Source: Candidatus Babelota bacterium (GTDB lineage: Bacteria; Dependentiae; Babeliae; Babeliales; JABCYS01). From it: 7,355 nucleotides of DNA. The notes under the pieces were generated by a model. The model saw only the letters and a program-made list of their open reading frames with translations. It did not search any database and was not told where the DNA came from. A program made the position numbers and the translations under genes. Location: NCBI GenBank assembly GCA_013290085.1, contig JABCYS010000046.1, positions 1 to 7,355 of the forward strand, in the 5' to 3' direction. This document shows, piece by piece, positions 1-6,161 of this stretch (its first letter is position 1; every line of letters starts with the position of its first letter).

Positions 1-614
1 AATGCTTTTACGTTTAATCCTGCCTTTAGGGAGTAATCAATAAGGTCTTTTTCATGCTTATAGTACGTTTTAAGACGTTCTTGAATGGCCGCAGGCTCGT
101 CATCTGGCCTACGCATCAGGGATGCATCGCATTTATTACATTTTGTAATATTATTTGGTTCTAGTAAAGAGCCTTTAATAGCCGAATAAACAGCCTGGCA
201 GTCCTTATTGGAACAAACCATACGGGCACTTAACCTGGCAACAACCTTTTCATTCGAGATTGATAGGCGAACAATAGCCAAATCACTCGCGGTGAGCTTG
301 GTAGAAACGAGGTTTTTCAAGGCCCTTGCTTGAACCACGGTACGTGGGTAACCATCGAGGATGGTGTTTGCTTGTTGCGTTGTAAGCCAATCATCAACCA
401 TGGAGATTATAAGCTCATCAGAGACAAGCCCCCCCGCCTTAATAGCTTCATCTATAGCTATGCCGATTTTTGTTTTTTCAGCTATGTGTTTACGGCAGAG
501 GTTTCCCGTAGAAAGCTGAACCCAGCTTAGCCGTTCAACACATAAATTGGATAAGGATCCTTTACCGGCGCCTGGAGGCCCTATAAAGATGATGATTTTT
601 CTCTGCGTATTCAA
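1..614 (-). CDS. adk: Adenylate kinase, zinc-finger LID type (3' end cut off by window edge)
   Basis: Reversibly converts ATP and AMP to two ADP in the cytoplasm. I translated it directly: 204 codons are open from a TTG at 614-612 to the left edge, so only about the last 10-15 residues of a usual long bacterial Adk are missing. Visible motifs: P-loop GPPGAGKGS at residues 12-20, the AMP-site segment STGNLCR at 35-41, DGYPRT at 87-92, arginines R127 and R131 opening the LID, a Cys4 zinc LID (C134, C139, C159, C162), RRPDDE at 168-173 and R180. The usual Asp of STGD is Asn38 here, and the P-loop ends in Ser rather than Thr. The TTG start is forced: an in-frame TAG lies at 626-624 and no ATG precedes the P-loop. 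The start overlaps the secY stop by four bases (TTGA), suggesting translational coupling. Position after secY is the classic spc-operon place. Confidence 0.95.
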   Translation of the reverse strand, partial: MNTQRKIIIFIGPPGAGKGSLSNLCVERLSWVQLSTGNLCRKHIAEKTKIGIAIDEAIKAGGLVSDELIISMVDDWLTTQQANTILDGYPRTVVQARALKNLVSTKLTASDLAIVRLSISNEKVVARLSARMVCSNKDCQAVYSAIKGSLLEPNNITKCNKCDASLMRRPDDEPAAIQERLKTYYKHEKDLIDYSLKAGLNVKA

Positions 615-1915
615 CGTGCTAGCCTACCTTTAACGCGACCTGATGTTAAAAAACCTTCGTAACGACGTTCAATTAAGTAGGACTCTACCTGTGATGAAAA
701 ATCTAAGGCTGTACCAACGCAAATGAGAAGCGACGTACCGCCCAAATAGAATGGTAAATGTACAAGAACACTGAGTGCGTTAGGGATTAACGCTAAGGTA
801 GCTAAATAGATAGCCCCAACAAGCCCTATACGATTGAGTATATAGGCAAAAAATTCTGCTGTTTTACGCCCTGGTCTGTATCCTGGAACAAAACCACCGC
901 TCTTCTTAAGATTATCGGCAAGCTCTTCAGGATTGAAAACCATAGCCGCATAAAAATAGGAGAAGAAGACAATCAATAATGCTTCAATGACGTTATGAAC
1001 CAAGCTTTTATTATCAATAAAGACCGATAAAAATTCTAATTTATCTGAAAAAAGCTGCGCGATCTGCATTGGCAACCCCAAAATTGAGTTTGCAAAGATC
1101 ACTGGCATAACCCCAACCGGGTTTATTTTAAATGGTATATATGAGCTTTGGCCGCCATACATTTTATTGCCAATCACCCGCCGCGCATATTGAACCGGTA
1201 TTTTTCTTTCACCACGCTCGAGGAACACGATACCAGCCGAAATTACAACAAAGAAGAGCAGTACAAGGATCGCTAACACAGCATCGATATTGCCCAACTC
1301 AATGTATTTCATGGTTTGTTGAACATAGCTTGGAAAACGCGCAACGATACCACCAAAGATGATCATTGAGCTGCCGTTGCCTATACCGTGGAGCGAAATT
1401 TGTTCACCAAACCACATCACCAACAAGGCACCAACGGTCAAGGATAAAACAAACATAAATCTAAAGCCCCAACCTGGCGTTAGAATTAAGCCGTGGCGTT
1501 CCAAAAATATTGAATAGATGGAACTCCAAAAGATGGCCAATCCAACCGTCAGATAGCGGGTATATTGATTGATAACTTTCCGGCCATAATCCCCCTCTTT
1601 GAGTAATGCTTCTAATTGTGGAATAGCCATTCCCAACAGTTGCATCATAATTGAGGCAGAAATATAGGGCCCGATACCTAAAGCAAAGAGCGTACACTGC
1701 ATAAGGCCACCACCAGAGATAAGATCCAGGTAGCTCAAAAGCCCTTGTGTTTGCGATGCTTGCTGCATGAGAGCGCCTAATGCACTGACATCAACGCCTA
1801 TGATAGGAATTAAAAGACCAACACGATCAATGATCAAAATCCCAAGCGTAAACAGGATACGTTTACGAAGCTCGGAGATAAGAAACATATTTTTAAAAGC
1901 TTGTAAAAAAACCAC
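611..1915 (-). CDS. secY: SecY, channel subunit of the Sec translocon
   Basis: Forms the protein-conducting pore in the inner membrane with SecE and SecG. SecA and ribosomes dock on it to export or insert proteins. The 434 residues match the normal family length and a ten-helix protein. Family landmarks: ELRKRILFTL at about 15-24 before TM1, the TM2 region FALGIGPYISASI at 77-89, FGEQISLHGIGNGSS around TM5 at 169-183, the long cytoplasmic loop with GERKIPVQYARR at 235-246, INPVGVMPVIFA near 264-275, and the C5-loop segment PGYRPGRKT at 344-352, which helps bind SecA or the ribosome. The start is GTG, seven bases after the rplO stop, with AAGGAG ten bases upstream. The first residues fit the family, so I prefer it to the ATG at 1888, which would cut off the N-terminus. 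The TGA stop overlaps the adk start. Confidence 0.98.
   Translation of the reverse strand: MVFLQAFKNMFLISELRKRILFTLGILIIDRVGLLIPIIGVDVSALGALMQQASQTQGLLSYLDLISGGGLMQCTLFALGIGPYISASIMMQLLGMAIPQLEALLKEGDYGRKVINQYTRYLTVGLAIFWSSIYSIFLERHGLILTPGWGFRFMFVLSLTVGALLVMWFGEQISLHGIGNGSSMIIFGGIVARFPSYVQQTMKYIELGNIDAVLAILVLLFFVVISAGIVFLERGERKIPVQYARRVIGNKMYGGQSSYIPFKINPVGVMPVIFANSILGLPMQIAQLFSDKLEFLSVFIDNKSLVHNVIEALLIVFFSYFYAAMVFNPEELADNLKKSGGFVPGYRPGRKTAEFFAYILNRIGLVGAIYLATLALIPNALSVLVHLPFYLGGTSLLICVGTALDFSSQVESYLIERRYEGFLTSGRVKGRLAR
623..631 (-). promoter_or_regulatory. Ribosome binding site for adk inside the end of secY
   Basis: AAAGGTAGG lies in the last codons of secY. Its AGG ends 8 bases before the TTG at 614. 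This supports the unusual TTG start, together with the in-frame stop just upstream. The match to the anti-SD is moderate. Confidence 0.6.
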
Positions 1916-1922
1916 AGCTCCA

Positions 1923-2375
1923 CTACTCCTTCGTTACTGTTGCCTGTCCACCACGATCATTAATAGCTTTTTGTGCACTCTTAGTAAAAGCATCCGCTTG
2001 AACATTCAACTTTTTTGTAAGCTGTCCATTACCAGCTATTTTTACTAATATACCGCCCTTGCTTTTCTTGCTCGAGACTAATCCCTGTTCAAGAAGAGCT
2101 TCTTTGGTCACTGTTGCATCGGCTTCAAAAACTCGGTCCAACGAACCAAGATTAACAATCTGATATTCTGTTCTAAAAGGAGTGTTGGTAAACCCGCGTT
2201 TTGGCAAACGACGAGAGAGTGGCATTTGACCACCTTCGAACAATGCCGCTATATGAGCGCCAGAGCGTGCTTTTTGTCCCTTGTTACCGCGGCCTGAAGT
2301 ACCACCACGGCTACCACCACGACCAATACGTTTTCTCTTTTTTACGAGTGTCTGTAAATTATTGAGCTGAAACAT
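1923..2375 (-). CDS. rplO: 50S ribosomal protein L15
   Basis: Late-assembly protein of the large subunit that contacts 23S rRNA. The 150 residues from the chosen ATG agree with the bacterial family. The basic glycine-rich N-terminal arm is clear (KKRKRIGRGG at about 12-21, then RGNKGQKARSG at about 29-39), followed by GGQMPLSRRLPKRGF near 48-62, the conserved L15 block. The open frame continues five codons upstream to a TTG at 2390. I chose the ATG at 2375 because AAGGG sits five bases before it and the product begins MFQLNNL, like the usual L15 start. It overlaps the end of rpsE by 17 bases, so the rpmD gene that normally lies between them is absent. Its last codons supply the secY ribosome binding site. 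Confidence 0.97.
   Translation of the reverse strand: MFQLNNLQTLVKKRKRIGRGGSRGGTSGRGNKGQKARSGAHIAALFEGGQMPLSRRLPKRGFTNTPFRTEYQIVNLGSLDRVFEADATVTKEALLEQGLVSSKKSKGGILVKIAGNGQLTKKLNVQADAFTKSAQKAINDRGGQATVTKE
1926..1931 (-). promoter_or_regulatory. Ribosome binding site for secY, formed by the last two rplO codons
   Basis: AAGGAG is both the final Lys-Glu codons of rplO and a strong Shine-Dalgarno ten bases before the secY GTG. Translation of rplO therefore runs through the secY initiation site, which favours coupled expression. Confidence 0.75.
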
Positions 2376-2865
2376 TTTTACCCTTAACAATCTCTTCTAT
2401 TGTTGAACCTCTCAGTCTTGCCACATGATCAATAGAACGTAACTTTGCAAGCGCATTGAGCGTAGCTTTAACAACGTTCTGAGGATTGGCAGATCGAACT
2501 GACTTAGCAAGTACATCTTTAATACCTACCGCTTCAAAAATGGCACGCATCGGGCCACCAGCTATAACACCGGTTCCTTTATACGCCGGGCGTATAATAA
2601 CCTGACTTGCACCGTGACGACCTTTAACATCGTAAGGTATAGTTGTTCCACGCATAGGTATTTCAATAAGCTCTTTTCTCGCTCTATTGGTTGCTTTTGC
2701 AATAGCCGATGAAACCTCATTGCTTTTACCCAAAGCGATTCCTATTTTCCCTTTACGATCTCCAGAGACAACGAGAGCTGAAAAAGAAAATCTTTTTCCA
2801 CCCTTAGTAACTTTGGTTACCCGTCTTACATCGACAACGGTATCTATAAATGTATTTTCTGCCAT
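2359..2865 (-). CDS. rpsE: 30S ribosomal protein S5
   Basis: Small-subunit protein near the decoding region and mRNA entry, important for translational accuracy. The 168 residues match the family. The N-terminal double-stranded-RNA-binding-like domain carries VTKGGKRFSFSALVVSGD at about 19-36, where the known spectinomycin-resistance loop lies, and GKIGIALGKSNEV at about 39-51. The C-terminal domain shows IIRPAYKGTGVIAGGPMRAIFE at roughly 90-111 and ends near LRGSTIEEI. The ATG start has AGGA eight bases upstream, in the 26-base gap after rplR, the largest gap in the window. The TAA stop falls inside rplO. No loss of key residues is evident. Confidence 0.98.
   Translation of the reverse strand: MAENTFIDTVVDVRRVTKVTKGGKRFSFSALVVSGDRKGKIGIALGKSNEVSSAIAKATNRARKELIEIPMRGTTIPYDVKGRHGASQVIIRPAYKGTGVIAGGPMRAIFEAVGIKDVLAKSVRSANPQNVVKATLNALAKLRSIDHVARLRGSTIEEIVKGKNVSAQ
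2381..2385 (-). promoter_or_regulatory. Ribosome binding site deciding the rplO start
   Basis: AAGGG, within the last codons of rpsE, stands five bases before the ATG at 2375. It lies downstream of the competing TTG at 2390, so it can only serve the ATG. Confidence 0.7.
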
Positions 2866-2891
2866 TAGATCTATCCTGTATTAAAAACTCT

Positions 2892-3245
2892 TTAAACTTT
2901 CAATCCGCCTTCTCTCAAACCTTCGGCAAGGGCTTTTACACGACCATGATAAAGGAAAGATCCACGATCAAATCGAGCGGTTTCTATTCCTTTTTCACGA
3001 GCGCGCTTAGCCAACTCTACACCAACTGCTTTAGCAATAAGTTTTTTATCGCCTTTAGCTTTTATTTCCATAGAGGAACAACTGATCAGCGTTTGATGCT
3101 TAGCATCGTCAATCACTTGTGCATAGATTTGATTAAGACTTCTAAAAACAGAAATCCTTGGCAATTCGACATTGCTCTTTAAGCGATTACGCACTCTCAG
3201 TGTTCTTCTTGTTCTACTTTTATTTAATTTTCTTATCAATGACAT
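2892..3245 (-). CDS. rplR: 50S ribosomal protein L18
   Basis: Binds 5S rRNA and, with L5, helps place it in the central protuberance of the 50S subunit. The 117 residues are the normal bacterial length. The N-terminus is strongly basic (KSRTRRTLRVRNRLK at about 9-23), followed by the conserved PRISVFRSLNQIYAQVIDD near 29-47. The middle AKAVGVELAKRAREKGI at about 71-87 and the ending FDRGSFLYHGRVKALAEGLREGG are typical for L18. The ATG is preceded by AAAGGA at a five-base spacing, overlapping the rplF stop region. The gap to rplF is nine bases. Confidence 0.98.
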   Translation of the reverse strand: MSLIRKLNKSRTRRTLRVRNRLKSNVELPRISVFRSLNQIYAQVIDDAKHQTLISCSSMEIKAKGDKKLIAKAVGVELAKRAREKGIETARFDRGSFLYHGRVKALAEGLREGGLKV

Positions 3246-3254
3246 AGATATCCT

Positions 3255-3803
3255 TTAGGCAGCTGACTTAGCTTTACCAGCTTTGCGAGCAATAGTTTCT
3301 GTAGACAATTTAATACCGGTTCCTTTGTAGGGTTCTGGTGGCCTAAAAGACTTAATACGATCGCATATCGCCCCTAACAATTCTTTATTAGGTGATTTGA
3401 GCGTAAGTATTTGACCAGTTTTATCAATTTCAACCTTAACATTATCAGGAATATCACAGCTTATTTTATGACTGTACCCCAATGTTAAATCTAATTTCTT
3501 ACCAGCAAGTGCAGCTTTAAACCCAAGGCCATTTATTTGTACAACTTTTTCGAATGGGGCATTTAAACCTGAAATCTCATTCGATAAAATAGCTCTGCTC
3601 ATTCCCCAGAGGGTTTTTGTTTCACGATTTATTTCTTTTTCTCGTGAAGTGATTACAAGCTTTTTGTCAGCAAGTGAAGCTGTTAACTCTTTAGGTAGGG
3701 TAAAGGCGCCCGAGCCACCCTTTCCCTTGTAACTTATTTCTTGCCCAGAAATCGAAACTTCTGCGCCCTGAATATCGATAGGTTTTCTACCAATTTTTGA
3801 CAT
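3255..3803 (-). CDS. rplF: 50S ribosomal protein L6
   Basis: Large-subunit protein at the base of the L7/L12 stalk, next to the sarcin-ricin loop and factor-binding site. The 182 residues are normal for the family. The product begins MSKIGRKPI, the standard L6 start, and ends with PPEPYKGTGIKL near 153-164, the classic L6 signature, followed by a short Lys/Ala tail. The frame could extend two codons to a TTG at 3809, but the Shine-Dalgarno would abut that codon, whereas it is six bases from the ATG at 3803. Nine bases separate it from rpsH. Confidence 0.98.
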   Translation of the reverse strand: MSKIGRKPIDIQGAEVSISGQEISYKGKGGSGAFTLPKELTASLADKKLVITSREKEINRETKTLWGMSRAILSNEISGLNAPFEKVVQINGLGFKAALAGKKLDLTLGYSHKISCDIPDNVKVEIDKTGQILTLKSPNKELLGAICDRIKSFRPPEPYKGTGIKLSTETIARKAGKAKSAA

Positions 3804-3809
3804 GCTCAA

Positions 3810-3814
3810 TCCTT
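3810..3814 (-). promoter_or_regulatory. Ribosome binding site deciding the rplF start
   Basis: AAGGA overlaps the rpsH TAA stop. It is six bases from the ATG at 3803 and directly adjacent to the in-frame TTG at 3809, which rules out the TTG as the likely start. Confidence 0.75.
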
Positions 3815-4205
3815 ACCATACCGTGCAGACAACTTCACCACCCACGTTCCATGCTTTTGCCTGATCGTGAGTTATGATACCGCGATTTGTTGATATAATG
3901 GTTACACCTAATCCACCAATCACTGGCTGAACTGATTTTATGCCAGAATAAACGCGACAGCTTGGTTTGCTCATACGCGTGATTTCATGAATTACTGATT
4001 CACCATCCACATATTTAAGTACAATTCTTATTTCTTTCTTATTACCTTCTTCAGCAACAGAAACATCTCTCACAAACCCTTTTTCTTTTAAAAGGTTTGC
4101 TATTTGATGTCGCATGTTCGAATAGGGAGCGGTCACTGATGACTTAGATGCCATGAGGCCGTTACGAATGATAGTTAAAAAATCTCCGATTGAATCAACT
4201 GACAT
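3813..4205 (-). CDS. rpsH: 30S ribosomal protein S8
   Basis: Primary 16S rRNA-binding protein of the central domain. In Escherichia coli S8 is also the autogenous repressor of the spc operon, by binding mRNA near rplE. I cannot show such a site here. The 130 residues are the usual length. It opens with VDSIGDFLTIIRNG and ends with the S8 signature GLGVTIISTNRGIITHDQA (about 98-116), then GGEVVCTVW. A strong AGGAG lies five bases before the ATG, in the 22-base gap after rpsN. Confidence 0.98.
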   Translation of the reverse strand: MSVDSIGDFLTIIRNGLMASKSSVTAPYSNMRHQIANLLKEKGFVRDVSVAEEGNKKEIRIVLKYVDGESVIHEITRMSKPSCRVYSGIKSVQPVIGGLGVTIISTNRGIITHDQAKAWNVGGEVVCTVW

Positions 4206-4227
4206 GTAGTCTCCTAAAAAGTAATTC

Positions 4228-4413
4228 TTACCAGCTAATCTTTCTAACGCCAGTCAACTGACCATCAAGCGCCAATTTTCTAAAACAAAGGCGACACAAC
4301 ATAAATATTCTCATATATGAACGTGGTCTGCCGCAAAGCTTGCAGCGATTGCGCGCTCTCACTGCAAATTTCGGTGTGCGATTAGCTTTTTCTATTAATG
4401 CTTTTCTAGCCAT
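4228..4413 (-). CDS. rpsN: 30S ribosomal protein S14, zinc-binding type
   Basis: Assembles into the head of the 30S subunit. At 61 residues it is the short zinc form (type Z, rpsZ-like), with two CxxC pairs at C24/C27 and C40/C43 in the pattern [13 protein letters not shown]...[10 protein letters not shown]. The ATG follows the rplE stop by only three bases. Its AAGG Shine-Dalgarno lies in the last rplE codons, so the two genes are probably coupled. The long zinc-free S14 is not in this window. The intact Cys4 set implies zinc dependence. Confidence 0.98.
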   Translation of the reverse strand: MARKALIEKANRTPKFAVRARNRCKLCGRPRSYMRIFMLCRLCFRKLALDGQLTGVRKISW

Positions 4414-4416
4414 ACT

Positions 4417-4980
4417 TTACCTTTTACCTTGTGTACGGAATGGCATATTAAACTTTTTCAATAATGCATAACCGTGTTCGTCTTTTTTTGCCGAAGTTTG
4501 AATGGTAATATTCATACCAAAAGTTTTTTCATTAAATCCTTGATCAAGCTCTGGGAAAATAATCCACTCTTTAATGCCTAGATTATAATTGCCTTGCCCA
4601 TCAAGCTGAGGATTCACTCCTTGAAAATCTCTTACTTTTGGCAATGCCAAATTAATTAATTTATCAAGAAATTCATACATTCTTTTCTTGCGCAAGGTAA
4701 CTTTAACACCAATTGGCATGTTTTCACGAAGCTTAAAGCCCGCGATTGATTTCTTTGACTTAGTACGTACTGCTGTTTGACCGGCAATATCGGTTATTGC
4801 TTCTGCAACTGTTTGAACCAGTTTGCTATCAGTAATTGAACCAGTAACACCAACGTTCACTACAATTTTTTCGATCTTAGGAACTTCCATAATATTCTTA
4901 AGGCCAAGTTCTTTTTGTAGTTCAGGACGAATGTCTTTTACGTATAATTCTTCGAGTCTTGCTTTGCTATGCTTTTCCAT
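4417..4980 (-). CDS. rplE: 50S ribosomal protein L5
   Basis: Binds 5S rRNA in the central protuberance and contacts the P-site tRNA and S13. The 187 residues are normal. Landmarks are the N-terminal helix ARLEELYVKDIRPEL, KIEKIVVNVGVTG near 35-47, VRTKSKKSIAGFKLRE near 72-87, GVKVTLRKKRMYEFLDKL near 92-109, and LGIKEWIIFPEL near 134-145, ending FNMPFRTQGKR. The frame reaches a TTG two codons upstream at 4986. I chose the ATG at 4980 because AAAGG lies six bases away from it but would touch the TTG. Confidence 0.98.
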   Translation of the reverse strand: MEKHSKARLEELYVKDIRPELQKELGLKNIMEVPKIEKIVVNVGVTGSITDSKLVQTVAEAITDIAGQTAVRTKSKKSIAGFKLRENMPIGVKVTLRKKRMYEFLDKLINLALPKVRDFQGVNPQLDGQGNYNLGIKEWIIFPELDQGFNEKTFGMNITIQTSAKKDEHGYALLKKFNMPFRTQGKR

Positions 4981-4986
4981 TATCAA

Positions 4987-4991
4987 CCTTT
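4987..4991 (-). promoter_or_regulatory. Ribosome binding site deciding the rplE start
   Basis: AAAGG in the 16-base rplX-rplE gap is six bases from the ATG at 4980 and immediately adjacent to the TTG at 4986. The spacing supports the ATG. Confidence 0.7.
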
Positions 4992-4996
4992 GTTAG

Positions 4997-5308
4997 TCAA
5001 AAAATCTCTTTACACTGATTACAAACACGCACTCTTTTCTTGTTCTCAAGAGTTTTGACATTGATCCTACAAGGAACTTTGCATGCTGTGCATATCGGCA
5101 TCACATTAGAAAGCGCTATCAATCCTTCTTCCTTTTTTATGCCACCCTTTTCACCTTGGCGACGTGCCTTCACGTGACGAGTTACCAGCGCTATCCCCTG
5201 AACCAAAATCTTATTTTTGGTAGGTTCAACCGCTACAACAACACCCTCTTTGCCTTTATCTCGACCAGTCAATACTTTAACTTTGTCATTTTTCTTAACA
5301 TGCATCAT
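4997..5308 (-). CDS. rplX: 50S ribosomal protein L24, with Cys4 C-terminal zinc-ribbon-like motif
   Basis: Early 50S assembly protein that nucleates folding of the 23S rRNA 5' domain. The 103 residues are normal. The KOW motif lies at the N-terminus (KVKVLTGRDKGKEGVVVAVEPTKNKILVQG split around residues 9-38, with G15, G19 and G22 evident). The C-terminus has two CxxC pairs, C73/C76 and C96/C99, with KRVRVCNQCKEIF at the end. This Cys4 form occurs in many bacteria but not in E. coli L24, and I infer zinc binding. Two consecutive ATG codons begin the frame. The first has AGGG seven bases upstream, so I use it, although the second is possible. Twelve bases follow rplN. Confidence 0.97.
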   Translation of the reverse strand: MMHVKKNDKVKVLTGRDKGKEGVVVAVEPTKNKILVQGIALVTRHVKARRQGEKGGIKKEEGLIALSNVMPICTACKVPCRINVKTLENKKRVRVCNQCKEIF

Positions 5309-5320
5309 GGCTTTTCCCTA

Positions 5321-5683
5321 TTAAACCAACTCTGGTGCACGAGATGCTATTTCAGCAAATCGAGCTCTGATTTCACGTGCAACGGGACCAAAGATACGCG
5401 ATGCTATTGGCTGTCCGTCTTTAATAATTACCGCAGCATTTTCACCAAAACGAATATAGCTACCATCGTCGCGTCGATATTCTTTTCTTGTGCGTACAAT
5501 TACCGCATCAATAACTTCGCCTTTTTTTACTTGGCCACCAGGAAGTGCCTTTTTTACAGAACACTTTATGGTATCACCAATATACGCATATCTTTTTCTT
5601 GTACTGCCATGAATGTGAATACACTGAAGCAATTGTGCCCCAGAGTTATCGGCAACTTCTAAAAACGATTCTTTTTGTAGCAT
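5321..5683 (-). CDS. rplN: 50S ribosomal protein L14
   Basis: Large-subunit protein at the intersubunit bridge with 16S rRNA, and the target of the silencing factor RsfS in bacteria. The 120 residues fit. The start [18 protein letters not shown] is canonical, and the L14 signature [20 protein letters not shown] (about 60-79), followed by ENAAVII, is intact. It ends [10 protein letters not shown]...IASRAPELV. Only 19 bases separate it from rpsQ. In E. coli this is where the spc promoter begins a new operon, and the gap is too short for a promoter here unless it lies inside rpsQ. The Shine-Dalgarno is weak (GGA, eight bases). Confidence 0.98.
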   Translation of the reverse strand: MLQKESFLEVADNSGAQLLQCIHIHGSTRKRYAYIGDTIKCSVKKALPGGQVKKGEVIDAVIVRTRKEYRRDDGSYIRFGENAAVIIKDGQPIASRIFGPVAREIRARFAEIASRAPELV

Positions 5684-5702
5684 AGCTTATTCCATTCAAC
5701 CG

Positions 5703-5963
5703 TTACTGCGCTGATTTAATGACACGAGACAAATACATATATTTGGTTTTTGATACCGGTCTACCTTCGTAAATTTCAACCGTATCACCAATATTTGGCT
5801 GTTCATTAACATCATGCACTTTGTACTTTTTTGATGTTCTAACAACTTTTTGGAAAAGCGGGTGGCGATAATCTCTATCTACCTTTACCACAACCGTTTT
5901 GTCCATTTTATCAGAGACAACTTCTCCGATGAGTATTTTTTTCTTTGCTTCTTGTTGAGCCAT
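5703..5963 (-). CDS. rpsQ: 30S ribosomal protein S17
   Basis: Primary 16S rRNA-binding protein of the 5' domain with an OB fold. The 86 residues are the usual bacterial size. Conserved segments are GEVVSDKMDKTVVVKVDR at about 13-30, HPLFQKVVRTSKKYKVHD near 34-51, and IGDTVEIYEGRPVSKTK near 58-74. AAGGG stands six bases before the ATG, in the short gap after the rpmC stop. Nothing unusual was seen. Confidence 0.98.
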   Translation of the reverse strand: MAQQEAKKKILIGEVVSDKMDKTVVVKVDRDYRHPLFQKVVRTSKKYKVHDVNEQPNIGDTVEIYEGRPVSKTKYMYLSRVIKSAQ

Positions 5964-5972
5964 AGCAAACCC

Positions 5973-6161
5973 TTATTTCTGACGTAAATATGTTAATGCC
6001 CGAGCCAGATTTTTTCTCACTTTTTGAAATTGAGAATTATCTTTAACATGGGCTGTCTTTGCATTTAGATTGAGAGAAAAAAGTTCTCGTCTAAGCGCAT
6101 CAACTCTATTTACCAACGCTTGTGCATCTAATTGTTTTAATTCTTCTTTTATCTTATTCAT
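5973..6161 (-). CDS. rpmC: 50S ribosomal protein L29
   Basis: Small helical protein beside the peptide exit tunnel, next to L23, close to where nascent-chain factors dock. With the ATG at 6161 it is 62 residues, typical for L29. The sequence is mostly two amphipathic helices, with [14 protein letters not shown] in the first half and [18 protein letters not shown] at the end, matching the family pattern of ELxxLRxELFxLR followed by VRRxIARxxT. A TTG twelve codons upstream would add a non-L29 leader, so I reject it. The start overlaps the rplP stop by eight bases, in another frame, which suggests coupling. Confidence 0.96.
   Translation of the reverse strand: MNKIKEELKQLDAQALVNRVDALRRELFSLNLNAKTAHVKDNSQFQKVRKNLARALTYLRQK

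Noticed and set aside
330..530. Plus-strand open frame of 66 codons
   Set aside because: It lies antisense to the intact adk frame, resembles no family I know and has no role in the context. It is a shadow frame.
1132..1362. Plus-strand open frame opposite secY
   Set aside because: Antisense to well-conserved SecY sequence, with no recognisable motif.
1461..1697. Minus-strand open frame inside secY in another frame
   Set aside because: It is fully embedded in the conserved SecY coding region, and its product has no recognisable family.
1767..2048. Plus-strand open frame across the secY/rplO junction
   Set aside because: Antisense to two conserved genes. Its composition reflects the complement of their codons.
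2866..2891. Possible promoter or terminator in the largest gap, between rplR and rpsE
   Set aside because: The 26 bases hold only a ribosome binding site. I see no hairpin with a T-run and no paired -35/-10 elements.
2850..3182. Plus-strand open frame opposite rplR
   Set aside because: Antisense to an intact ribosomal gene, with no domain evident.
4981..4996. Possible S8 autoregulatory mRNA site near the start of rplE, as in E. coli
   Set aside because: The gap is only 16 bases, and I could not show by eye a helix resembling the S8 site of 16S rRNA. Covariance-model folding of about 4950-5020 would be needed.
5156..5662. Long plus-strand open frame (168 codons) opposite rplX and rplN
   Set aside because: The length is notable, but it spans two conserved genes on the other strand, and its Tyr/Phe/Asn-rich product looks like reverse-strand translation. 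No domain could be recognised.
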